Assembly (NCBI RefSeq): GCF_018130465.1
Contig: NZ_JAFCKJ010000007.1
Span: 62,001 to 126,000, forward strand
From: Bradyrhizobium canariense
GTDB taxonomy: Bacteria > Pseudomonadota > Alphaproteobacteria > Rhizobiales > Xanthobacteraceae
DNA: 64,000 bases
Direction of reading: 5' to 3'
The notes under the pieces are model-generated. The model did no database searches. It had not been told where the DNA came from and was given only the letters and a program-made list of their open reading frames with translations. Both the position numbers and the translations under genes were made by a program. Positions 7,974-15,118 of this stretch are shown piece after piece; within the stretch, counting starts at the first letter, position 1, and every line of letters begins with the position of its first letter.

Positions 7974-8267
7974 ATGAAGACCACGCTTTCGCTTCTGTTC
8001 GCCGCAGCGTTCTCGCTGTCGTCGATGCCCGCCCACGCCACCAAGCTCGATCTCGCGACAATGAGCTGCAAGCAGTTCCTCGAGAGCGGCGACGACACCA
8101 TCAAGATGGTGCTGACCTGGATGGACGGCTGGTACAAGGGCGACGAGGACAACGCGATCTTCGACACCGATGTGTTCGTCGAGAACGCCAAGAAGTTTGG
8201 CACCTATTGCGGAAAGAATCCGAACGTCAGCATCGTCACCGCGGCTGACGAGGTGCTCGGCAAGTAA
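7974..8267 (+). CDS. HdeA/HdeB-family periplasmic chaperone
   Basis: A 97-residue protein with a signal peptide (MKTTLSLLFAAAFSLSSMPAHA) and a mature HdeA/HdeB-like domain. The two conserved cysteines, in MSCKQFL and GTYCGKN, form the family disulfide, and the TWMDGWYKGDED segment is characteristic. HdeA-type proteins are ATP-independent chaperones that protect periplasmic proteins in acid. A GGAGA site lies 5 bases upstream of this ATG; a second in-frame ATG at 7962 is less likely. A GC-rich hairpin follows the stop codon. Confidence 0.85.
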   Translation: MKTTLSLLFAAAFSLSSMPAHATKLDLATMSCKQFLESGDDTIKMVLTWMDGWYKGDEDNAIFDTDVFVENAKKFGTYCGKNPNVSIVTAADEVLGK

Positions 8268-8283
8268 CTTCCGATGCGTGCGG

Positions 8284-8311
8284 CCGAGGCGTGATTGCAA
8301 CCGCGCCTCGG
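8284..8311 (+). terminator. Hairpin after the HdeA-like gene
   Basis: CCGAGGCG pairs with CGCCTCGG across a 12-base loop, starting 16 bases after the stop, followed by a weakly T-rich TCCCTTGCTT. A plausible intrinsic terminator between convergent genes. Confidence 0.45.
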
Positions 8312-8390
8312 TCCCTTGCTTCGACACGATCGCCATCGAGAGCCGCGGTTCGCTTTGCGCTCACGCGGCTTTCTTCTTTTCGGATGATGC

Positions 8391-8855
8391 TCACCCCGGC
8401 AGCATCGCGAACGCGCTCGACACCATCGCCACGGGCTTGTTGTCTGTGGCCGAGAGCAGCGTGACGCGGCCAAAGCTCATGGTGCGTCCGAGTCGCACCA
8501 CGCGGGCGTCGGCCAGCACGTCCGACGAGGAGACGGCGCGCATGAAATGCGTGGTCTGGTCGACCGTCGTCATCGGACGATAACCGCGGTTGGCGGCGAG
8601 GTTCGCGATGACCATCGCGGTGTCGGCGAGCGCCATCAGCGCCTGGCCGCAGACCACGCCGCCGTTGCGGCACAGGCGCTCCGAGAACGGCATGCGCAAG
8701 AGCGCTGCCGGCTGCCAGTCGGGCACGTCCGGCGGCGGAAGGTGCTCGATGCGCTCGACCGACAGGTTGAGATCCTGGACCCAGGGCGCAAAGACGTCGC
8801 CGAGGATGCGTCTGGCCTCAGTGATGCCGAACTCGGCTTCTGGCTGCGATGGCAT
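8391..8855 (-). CDS. PaaI-family hotdog thioesterase
   Basis: About 154 residues with the hotdog-fold PaaI/YbgC-type pattern. The active-site helix region NGGVVCGQALMALADTAMVIA resembles the family's HGG-x-LMALADTA motif, with NGG in place of HGG. The second strand pair is TVDQTTHFMRAV, followed by GRTMSFGRVTL. Members hydrolyse acyl-CoA thioesters; the substrate is unknown. A good AAGGAA site precedes the ATG at 8855 (MPSQPEAEF); an upstream ATG at 8894 has none, so the shorter form is preferred. Confidence 0.82.
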   Translation of the reverse strand: MPSQPEAEFGITEARRILGDVFAPWVQDLNLSVERIEHLPPPDVPDWQPAALLRMPFSERLCRNGGVVCGQALMALADTAMVIANLAANRGYRPMTTVDQTTHFMRAVSSSDVLADARVVRLGRTMSFGRVTLLSATDNKPVAMVSSAFAMLPG

Positions 8856-9002
8856 TGCTGTCGTTTCCTTCGTGTTGCCGGATGTTTCGGCCATTCTGAG
8901 CGGATCGGCACGGCAAAGTCACCCGGTCTGCCGCGGGTCCCGTCGGCTTGAAAATGCCTGACTTCGCCCGATATGATGCCACGGAGTGGGTATGGGTGGA
9001 TG

Positions 9003-9134
9003 ATGTTGCGTCGGTATGTCCTCGTGTTTTGTCTGGCCGCGCTCGGCCTGTTGCTGAACGGGTGCACCAAGTGCGGCCCGATCTGGGACGACTGGCTACA
9101 TTCGCCGAAATCGTGCAGATCGGATCGGCTCTAG
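9003..9134 (+). CDS. 43-residue putative lipoprotein
   Basis: A very short gene. The product begins MLRRYVLVFCLAALGLLLNGC, a compact lipoprotein signal peptide with the lipobox LLNGC. It is followed by TKCGPIWDDWLHSPKSCRSD, a polar mature peptide of about 20 residues with two further cysteines. An ATG pair at 9000/9003 follows a G-rich stretch (GGGTGG). The clean lipobox and plausible start and stop support it; the exact start is uncertain. Expected to be anchored to a membrane facing the periplasm. Function unknown. Confidence 0.6.
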   Translation: MLRRYVLVFCLAALGLLLNGCTKCGPIWDDWLHSPKSCRSDRL

Positions 9135-9217
9135 CGGGCCGAGCGGCCCCTGCGGCTGTGACAGGGGTGACAAGGTGCGGGCGACCCGCGCCGCCATGGA
9201 TGATCAAGGAGTCAATG

Positions 9218-9529
9218 ATGAAGCTTTTCCGTATGGCCGCGGTACTGGCTGTCCTGGCGGGACCGACCGTGCTGGCGGGACCGGCCTACGCGCAAATGCC
9301 CAATCTCAATTTGCTGCAGGACGGTCCGAGCAAGACCCCCGAGGAGAAGGCCGCGGAAGCCGAGCGTGACAAGGCCTACAAGGAAACGCTGAAGAAGATT
9401 CCGGACTCCAAGGCGTCCAACGATCCCTGGGGCGGCATGCGCTCCGACCCGCCGAAGCAGCCGGCGGCGCCAAAGGCGTCGGCCGCAACCGGTGCGCCGA
9501 AGAAGAAGTCCGGCACGACCGCCAATTGA
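9218..9529 (+). CDS. Small secreted protein, paralogue of the one at 7061
   Basis: A 103-residue protein with a signal peptide (MKLFRMAAVLAVLAGPTVLA, cleaved near AYAQ). The mature part is lysine/proline/alanine-rich and probably disordered. It shares KAYKETLKKIPDSKASNDPW with the 7061-7294 product and adds an alanine/lysine-rich tail. A strong AAGGAG site precedes two ATGs (9215 and 9218); the second has the better spacing. No named domain is recognised. The shared core is the only strongly constrained part, which suggests a short binding motif (inference). Confidence 0.8.
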   Translation: MKLFRMAAVLAVLAGPTVLAGPAYAQMPNLNLLQDGPSKTPEEKAAEAERDKAYKETLKKIPDSKASNDPWGGMRSDPPKQPAAPKASAATGAPKKKSGTTAN

Positions 9530-9542
9530 CCTTCTGCCCGAT

Positions 9543-9563
9543 CGGAGGCGACTGATGCCTCCG
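9543..9563 (+). terminator. Hairpin after the small secreted protein gene
   Basis: CGGAGGC and GCCTCCG pair across a GACTGAT loop, 14 bases after the stop, followed by a pyrimidine-rich ACTCCTCTTT. A probable intrinsic terminator. Confidence 0.55.
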
Positions 9564-9634
9564 GCCGGGACTCCTCTTTGATCGGCCTGCTTCCTACATT
9601 GCGCGGGAGCGTATTGCGTCGAGGAGGGCAGGAC

Positions 9635-9901
9635 ATGGCTGATCGCATGGCCGATCGTCCGCGGGATCTCGCCGAGCGGATGGCGCGCCGGCGCAAGATG
9701 GGCGGCAAGCCCGGCCAAATGGCCGGCGACGGCTATCTGCGCGAGACCTTCACACTGCCGCGCGCGGCGGCGCGGGAGAGGGCGCAGGCCTTCTTCGCCC
9801 GCTACCCCAAGGCCGGCTATATGAGCGCGGTCGAGAACTGGCGCGAGCTGCCCGGCGGCGACATCGAATTCACGATGCGGCGGCTGCCCAGCGCGGACTA
9901 A
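9635..9901 (+). CDS. Conserved small hypothetical protein
   Basis: An 88-residue soluble protein with an arginine-rich N-terminal half (MADRMADRPRDLAERMARRR) and a compact C-terminal half (TLPRAAARERAQAFFARYPKAGYMSAVENWRELPGGDIEFTMRRLP) that looks folded. A GAGGAGGG site lies upstream of the ATG at 9635. I do not recognise a named family or partner. No signal peptide or membrane segment. Confidence 0.7.
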   Translation: MADRMADRPRDLAERMARRRKMGGKPGQMAGDGYLRETFTLPRAAARERAQAFFARYPKAGYMSAVENWRELPGGDIEFTMRRLPSAD

Positions 9902-9910
9902 CGCCGGCCC

Positions 9911-10144
9911 CTATTCGAAGGTTTCGGATGTGATGCGGATCCGGAAGACGGGCTCCTTGGCCTCGTCCAGCAGCTCCATGTGCCATTCGGAATTTTCCTG
10001 GAGCTTGCGGGCGATGCCGGCGGCCATGTCGGCGCAGACGCTGGTCATCTCCTTCCAGGCCAAATTGCGATCGGCAAATTCCGACGCCTGGTCGGCACAG
10101 CCGGAATAGCGGCCGTTCCGGATTCGAAAGAAGTAGAGCGGCAT
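9911..10144 (-). CDS. DUF6894-like small protein
   Basis: A 77-residue protein beginning MPLYFFRIRNGRYSG, which matches the MPxYFFxxRxG opening of the DUF6894 family common in Bradyrhizobium and its relatives. It continues with an alanine-rich helix (LAWKEMTSVCADMAAGIARKL) and ends with a beta segment (PVFRIRITSETFE). Function unknown; no membrane segment. The start was placed at the family's usual MPLYFF although the frame extends 22 codons upstream. It is convergent with the preceding small gene. Confidence 0.75.
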   Translation of the reverse strand: MPLYFFRIRNGRYSGCADQASEFADRNLAWKEMTSVCADMAAGIARKLQENSEWHMELLDEAKEPVFRIRITSETFE

Positions 10145-10307
10145 GGTTCGCACCGATCGCGCGTGATGGCTCCGTCCCCACGGCCATAATCGCGGGCACT
10201 CCATTCCCAAACCACCCGCAGATCAATTCCGGGCGGCTACGGAATAGCCCCCATGGGCGCGTGTGCGCCCTGCGGCGCGCAGGGCGCCGACGTCTCAGGC
10301 TGGCGGC

Positions 10308-10496
10308 TCAGGCCGTCTTGCGCCCGATCGCCTTCAGCTCCCGGTCGATGCGCAGCTGCACCCGCCGGATCGCCAATAGATCGATCTTGGTCTCGGTCCT
10401 GCCGGTCTTGATCTGCTCGCCGATCCGGAACTGCCACTGCCAGATTCCGGGAATTGCCGTCTTGGCGACGGTGAACTCGACGCCCCTGTGATTCAT
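10308..10496 (-). CDS. Small conserved hypothetical protein
   Basis: A 62-residue protein starting MNHRGVEFTVAKTAIPG, with a tryptophan-rich strand (IWQWQFRIGEQIKTG) and a C-terminal basic helix (LLAIRRVQLRIDRELKAIGRKTA). The ATG at 10496 has a GGGGAG site with good spacing; further in-frame ATGs upstream lack one. The beta-strand plus helix pattern suggests a small soluble domain. No named family recognised; function unknown. Confidence 0.65.
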   Translation of the reverse strand: MNHRGVEFTVAKTAIPGIWQWQFRIGEQIKTGRTETKIDLLAIRRVQLRIDRELKAIGRKTA

Positions 10497-10772
10497 GGCC
10501 ATCTCCCCACGATTCACTTCCATCACTGCAAACATGCTGGGCTGCATAATATTCCCGGGAAGTTAAATCTGTCGGTAAACCCCGGATATTTCACGGCTAT
10601 CTCGCAACGCACGCGTTCCGAAAGGACGCCGGCCGCGCGCGGCGCCGCGAGACCTCGTGCCCGTGGTTCTCCGACCAAGAACAGAGTTCCTGGGCCGGGC
10701 AAATGGCGCCCTCCGGCGCGCGACGGCATGTGCCTTGCTTGGTCCGATGAGGCTAAGCAACATGGGCGCGTC

Positions 10773-11030
10773 ATGCCGGGCATTCCTCGCCGTTATTCTC
10801 ATTTCGTGTTCGGAATCATCCAGTCCGGACTGACCTCGCTGATCGCCGCGGGCATCGCCAGCTTTCCCGCAGGGAACGCGCTCGTCTTCCTCTCGCACTG
10901 GATGGTGTCGTGGCTGATCGCATGGGCGGCGATGCTGCCGATCGTGCTGCTCGCAGCGCCGGCGATCCGTGCCTTCTCGCTGCGGCTGACGCAGGAGGAG
11001 GGCGGTTCGCAAACCGGCCGGCCGGCATAA
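10773..11030 (+). CDS. DUF2798-family small membrane protein
   Basis: An 85-residue protein with two transmembrane helices (residues about 9-30 and 42-66), matching DUF2798. The family pattern is visible in RYSHFVFGIIQSGLTSLIAAGIA and WMVSWLIAWAAMLPIVLLAAPAIR. It lies in the inner membrane; function unknown. The start at MPGIPRRY is the usual one; the frame is open upstream but unlike any protein. A strong hairpin follows 20 bases after the stop. Confidence 0.82.
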   Translation: MPGIPRRYSHFVFGIIQSGLTSLIAAGIASFPAGNALVFLSHWMVSWLIAWAAMLPIVLLAAPAIRAFSLRLTQEEGGSQTGRPA

Positions 11031-11041
11031 AAATCGGCATG

Positions 11042-11073
11042 AAAAAAAACCCGCTTGGGGAGAGCCAAGCGGG
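11042..11073 (-). terminator. Intrinsic terminator (minus strand, possibly two-way)
   Basis: CCCGCTTGG pairs perfectly with CCAAGCGGG across a six-base loop. On the minus strand it is followed by eight T residues, a textbook Rho-independent terminator. No annotated minus-strand gene reads into it, so it may end a small RNA transcribed from around 11170. It may also stop the DUF2798 gene from the other side. Confidence 0.8.
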
Positions 11074-11170
11074 GAGAAGGTTATTGGAGGCTGAGGTGCT
11101 GGGCTGCAACACCATAGCCAGACGACCCTAGCCGGCTCAGCTTACGACAGCCTGACAGGGCCACGAATCG
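11074..11170 (-). ncRNA. Candidate small RNA (speculative)
   Basis: The strong minus-strand terminator at 11042-11073 has no protein gene in front of it. The 100 bases leading into it contain a further hairpin (GGTG...CACC around 11094-11112) and no convincing ORF. A roughly 100-130 nt transcript ending at the terminator would fit. The 5' end is unknown and no promoter is clear. Confidence 0.3.
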
Positions 11171-11371
11171 CATCCGGCCCGGTGCGTTCGCCCGTGCCCG
11201 CAAACAGACAATGGCCGCGAAAGTCGGGGGGCGGTGAGGCCCCAGACTGGCCCCGCACCCGTCCCAATTTCGACATCCGTTCGCACAACTCAGGACACAA
11301 GCGCAGGCGAGATTTTGTAGCGACGGTGCAGCCATGGGGGAAACGTGGCGCGCCGGCAACGGGGTGGCATC

Positions 11372-11461
11372 ATGGACAACGTAGAGCGGTCATTCGCCGC
11401 CGCGACGGCGGCTGGCTTCGTGGTGCTGGTGATCGGCATCGTGCTGCTGGCGCTGCTGTAG
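11372..11461 (+). CDS. Possible 29-residue single-pass membrane peptide
   Basis: A short ORF, MDNVERSFAAATAAGFVVLV then IGIVLLALL, giving a polar start and one strong transmembrane helix. A GGGGTGG purine-rich stretch precedes the ATG. The length and lack of neighbours make this uncertain, but an uninterrupted hydrophobic helix ending right at the stop codon is typical of bacterial small membrane proteins. Confidence 0.35.
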   Translation: MDNVERSFAAATAAGFVVLVIGIVLLALL

Positions 11462-11804
11462 GCCATGGCACGGGACGGCGGCAGCCCCGCGCCCAGATTG
11501 CGCTTTCGGTGGTGGAAGGCCCCTGCGCGCCTTCAAAAAAATCGAAAACAACCCCATGCACAGTAGCCCGCTGGGAAATTGTGTCGTTCAATCAATGGTT
11601 TGCTGGTAGCATTGAGATGCCATATCGTGCTCGGACTCGCCTCCAAGGCAGGCGAATCCCGATTCCCACGCCGATCCCGTTGATATCACGGGCGGCCGCT
11701 CCCCGCGGACATCGTCTCCAACGCGGTCCCGGCGGCGAACACCGCCCGCCGCAGGCCGCGTCGGCAACCCGGCCTCGGTCGGCTCCGAAGCCCGTCCTGG
11801 CGGG
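11462..11804. other. Gene-poor stretch
   Basis: No convincing coding frame on either strand; the open frames are arginine/proline/serine-rich products of high GC. A run of A residues near 11537 (CAAAAAAATCG) and a lower-GC patch around 11570-11620 are the only visible irregularities. Confidence 0.5.
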
Positions 11805-11972
11805 CTAATGAACCTTGATCGCGTCCAGCGGCAAGCGGAGCTCGGCGGCACGCTCTTCGCGGTCCTTCTTGCGGAACTCGTTTTCCTTGCGCTCGAACTT
11901 GGTCATCTCCTCCTGCGCCGCCTTCAGCAGGGGATTGCGCTTGGCCGTATCGTGATGCGTGTGATCCGTCAT
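11805..11972 (-). CDS. Small charged hypothetical protein
   Basis: A 55-residue, strongly helical and charged protein (MTDHTHHDTAKRNPLLKAAQ, then EEMTKFERKENEFRKKDREE, ending LRLPLDAIKVH). It is likely soluble and coiled-coil-like. The ATG at 11972 follows a weak GGGGACCTCA site. The histidine-rich N-terminus is notable. Function unknown; no named family. Confidence 0.6.
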   Translation of the reverse strand: MTDHTHHDTAKRNPLLKAAQEEMTKFERKENEFRKKDREERAAELRLPLDAIKVH

Positions 11973-12404
11973 GACTGAGGTCCCCAGAATTGCGGTCCCA
12001 TTCAAGAGAAGGCGCAGACCGCGAAAAGGTTCGGTGCCGCAGGATTACGGAATTCTGACGGCGCGCAGGCCATCCGTGTTCGGGTCATCCGTGTTGATGC
12101 GCGTCATGTTTGGGTGAGGAGGGATGGAGAATCCTCCGGCCGCTCCGTGAAACGACAGAGGCCGCCAGCTGGGGCGGCCTCTTACGGTCCTCGGACGGCT
12201 CGCCCTAATGGCAGGGGCCTGCCCAGCATCTGCGCGTACCGGCTATGGCAGCCGTCGTGCAACTGAGACTTCCTCGTAATTTTGCGCCGGCTTACGAAGC
12301 AGGCTTCGGTCTCACATCGGACCGACGGCGGGCAGGCAGCGGCCAAATCCGGGTGCTGGTCGGCAAGGGGCTATGAAATGAAAGAGGCCCCAACCGAGGC
12401 GGCC
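11973..12404. other. Intergenic stretch with palindromes
   Basis: No gene is convincing here. It holds a perfect 9-base-pair hairpin at 12158-12181 (GAGGCCGCC/GGCGGCCTC, loop AGCTGG) that could terminate transcription from either side. The terminator of the small gene at 12405 also begins here (about 12384-12404). Confidence 0.5.
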
Positions 12405-12406
12405 TC
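12384..12406 (-). terminator. Intrinsic terminator of the small-gene pair
   Basis: On the minus strand GAGGCC and GGCCTC pair across about 11 bases and are followed by TTTCATTTCAT. It overlaps the stop of the 30-codon ORF. Confidence 0.6.
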
Positions 12407-12497
12407 ACAAATTGAAATACAGCATAGACGCTAGGACCGTCGAAAAGACGCTCAGCCCTACGATGGCAACTTTCAAAACCAAGTCTGGTGGGATCAC
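12405..12497 (-). CDS. Possible 30-residue membrane peptide (GTG start)
   Basis: The product, (M)IPPDLVLKVAIVGLSVFST followed by VLASMLYFNL, is one transmembrane helix. A GAGGGG site sits just upstream of the GTG. The stop codon overlaps a hairpin (GAGGCC ... GGCCTC) followed by a T-rich tail, an intrinsic terminator placed exactly where one gene would end. It lies just downstream of the small gene at 12520, possibly in one transcript. Confidence 0.45.
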   Translation of the reverse strand: MIPPDLVLKVAIVGLSVFSTVLASMLYFNL

Positions 12498-12519
12498 GCG
12501 CCCCTCTTTGGTTAGGAAA

Positions 12520-12717
12520 TCACTTCGGCGGCTGTAAGCCGGGCGAATTTAACCACTCACTTATGTGAGCGCCGGTCTCGGCTTGCCGAGCTTTGCGGAC
12601 TGCCCGCTCCTGTTCGATACCTGGTGGGAGCGATTTGGCTTCCTGGTGAAGCCGCTGGGCTTGTTCTGCAAGGCGCTCTTCAAGGGAGGTGGTTTGCTTG
12701 AAACGGCGTCGGTGCAT
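12520..12717 (-). CDS. Small conserved hypothetical protein
   Basis: A 65-residue helical protein. It opens MHRRRFKQTTSLEERLAEQA and ends RKARQAETGAHISEWLNSPG followed by LQPPK. This C-terminal RKARQAETxxHxxEWLxSPGLxPPK pattern is familiar to me from small hypothetical proteins common in Bradyrhizobium; their function is unknown. A strong AAAGGAG site precedes the ATG. Soluble, no signal peptide. Confidence 0.75.
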   Translation of the reverse strand: MHRRRFKQTTSLEERLAEQAQRLHQEAKSLPPGIEQERAVRKARQAETGAHISEWLNSPGLQPPK

Positions 12718-12861
12718 GGCGGTGCTCCTTTCCTTAGAGGAGGCGGGAGCGCTAGTTGCGTTCTCATCACCGATGAAAGCCAGGGACCGCGCGGTGATGG
12801 CTCAGTGTGGCATGTGCGGTACCTGAAATATGGTCAATCTTGATCACCTCGCAAAAGTTAA

Positions 12862-12923
12862 CGAAGCAAATCAGGCCACTGCCCATTTCAAACTAGGCCA
12901 CTAGCGCCGGAAATATGCCAGCA
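12862..12923. repeat. Direct repeat, copy A
   Basis: Contains CAAATCAGGCCACT, then CAAACTAGGCCACT, then GGAAATATGCCA, spaced about 22 bases apart. Copy B at 13216-13277 has the same three units in the same order and orientation. Such arrays of short repeats resemble the multiple terminal repeats of IS21-type transposons, but no transposase gene is present. Confidence 0.65.
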
Positions 12924-12957
12924 CCTGAATTTTAAACGGCCCCAGTAGGGGGCCGCC

Positions 12958-12976
12958 AACCCGCCTTGCGGGTTTT
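12958..12976 (+). terminator. Terminator-like hairpin
   Basis: AACCCGC and GCGGGTT pair across a CTT loop and continue into a T-run. It has no evident plus-strand gene upstream and may be a remnant of the decayed element. Confidence 0.45.
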
Positions 12977-12989
12977 CCTCCAGCAGTGG

Positions 12990-13215
12990 GGGGCCAACCT
13001 TTCGGCTGGGGGCGCAAACAAACGCGCCGCCAGGCCGATTGTTCCTTTGTGAGTTGGCCGACTGAGGCGGCCTTACTCTGTGCAGGGTCGTTCTCTCGGC
13101 CTGCAATTGCTTCACTAGTTCCTTGATGCGATCAACCGTTAGCTCGCCGTTGATGGCCGAGCGTATCCGCTCTGTAGGACTAAGTACGAGACCTAGGTGG
13201 GATAGTTCCAGAAAA
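12990..13215 (-). pseudogene. Decayed gene fragment, origin unclear
   Basis: A minus-strand frame from about 13213 reads FLELSHLGLVLSPTERIRSA followed by INGELTVDRIKELVKQLQAE, a plausible helical C-terminal protein segment. It has no start codon (a stop precedes it at the edge of repeat copy B) and then runs into low-quality sequence over the terminator hairpin. It looks like the tail of a gene cut off by the repeat. Family not recognised. Confidence 0.4.
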
Positions 13216-13277
13216 TCAAATCAGGCAACTCCCAAAATCAAACTAGGCCACTGAGGTCGGAAACAGGCCACCGCTCA
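13216..13277. repeat. Direct repeat, copy B
   Basis: Same three-unit arrangement as copy A (CAAATCAGGCAACT, CAAACTAGGCCACT, GGAAACAGGCCA), about 80 percent similar by eye. It ends 12 bases before the recA SOS box. Confidence 0.65.
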
Positions 13278-13288
13278 AATCCGCAAAA

Positions 13289-13303
13289 GAACATATTGCG
13301 AAC
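13289..13303 (+). promoter_or_regulatory. LexA-binding SOS box of recA
   Basis: GAACATATTGCGAAC fits exactly the alphaproteobacterial LexA site GAAC-N7-GAAC. It lies 94 bases upstream of the recA start. A further GAAC follows at 13307-13310. LexA repression of recA with DNA-damage induction is the expected regulation. Confidence 0.9.
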
Positions 13304-13396
13304 CTGGAACAAATAGGGTACATTGCTTTTATCGCCGCGCCGCCTCGCCAGCCGTTTGTCCAACTAGCGAATCCTCGCCATAAGGAGCACGACCCA

Positions 13397-14485
<1,089 letters not shown>

Positions 14486-14592
14486 GCTTCAACGGCTAGA
14501 GTTTTTCGCGAGGAGCGGGCGCTGAGGACGTTGAGTTGCCGACGTCTTCGGCGCCTGTTTTCGTTCGGGATTGTTCGTGCTCGGGGGGCGCG

Positions 14593-15099
14593 ATGAAACG
14601 GTTGATCCTGACCAGCTCGTCCGGAAGCGAGCTCGCCCAATCGGGGTTGGCGGAGCTTGTCATCTCTTCCTCGTTTCACTTTGAGTGGGGACCGCTGCCC
14701 TCGCCCGAGAAGCTCGCAGCTTATTTCGGGGCGCGTTCAGCGAATCTCAGGCCAGGTGATCATTGGTCTGATTGGGGCATTCGGTGGCCCAAGGACATCA
14801 AGGACCGCAAACACCTGCCCCTTGCGGACTTCTGCCAGCAATATGACGTGGTCGAACTTTGGTTCGCCCGAGCTCCCAGGGATCAGTTGCAGCTCGTCTG
14901 CTTGCTGGACCACCTCAGCTCCTGCTCAGCGCTAACGCGAAAGCTTAGACTTCGACTTGTGGCATCCGAGCTGACGACGGAACGCGGTGAGGATCTCGCT
15001 GCGTCCGAGCCGCACATTGATGTCGTGCGTATCACGGCTCGAGAGTTCGAGACTGCCCGGTTGGCGGCCTACGGCTGTGGCGTTACGGCCATGTTTTGA
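14593..15099 (+). CDS. DUF1835-like protein, short copy (1 of 3 tandem paralogues)
   Basis: A 168-residue protein starting MKRLILTSSSGSELAQSGLA. It resembles the N-terminal half of the two following proteins: same opening (RLILTSS...AQSGLAELVI), the WGPLPSPEKL motif and the VELWFARAPRDQLQLVCLLD segment. This is the DUF1835-like domain. It stops after ITAREFETARLAAYG, where the longer paralogues go on with the DUF3658-like second half, so about 150 residues are missing. It may be a truncated copy. Function of the family is unknown; no membrane segments. The start follows a G-rich stretch. Confidence 0.65.
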   Translation: MKRLILTSSSGSELAQSGLAELVISSSFHFEWGPLPSPEKLAAYFGARSANLRPGDHWSDWGIRWPKDIKDRKHLPLADFCQQYDVVELWFARAPRDQLQLVCLLDHLSSCSALTRKLRLRLVASELTTERGEDLAASEPHIDVVRITAREFETARLAAYGCGVTAMF

Positions 15100-15118
15100 C
15101 GAAGCCTTGAGGCCATGC

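Larger units (their letters stand above)
12718..13396. other. Gene-poor stretch with degenerate repeats upstream of recA
   Basis: Lower GC than its surroundings. It contains two direct repeats (about 12862-12923 and 13216-13277), an intrinsic-terminator-like hairpin at 12958-12976 (AACCCGC/GCGGGTT plus T-run), a decayed minus-strand coding frame at about 12990-13215 and the recA promoter with its SOS box. It looks like the remains of an inserted element. Confidence 0.6.

Noticed and set aside
8948-9217. N-terminal extension of the small secreted protein at 9218
   Set aside because: It would bury the signal peptide and run through the separate small lipoprotein gene; the ribosome-binding site favours 9218.
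10488-10772. Long upstream extension of the DUF2798 protein
   Set aside because: Arginine-rich non-protein-like sequence; the family starts at MPGIPRRY.
12888-13115. 75-codon minus-strand frame as an intact gene
   Set aside because: Starts in the middle of a helical segment, crosses a terminator-like hairpin and ends in repeat sequence; better treated as a decayed fragment.
14593-15099. Frameshift that would restore the missing half of the short DUF1835-like copy
   Set aside because: The next gene begins with its own complete N-terminal domain, so the missing half is not simply out of frame.
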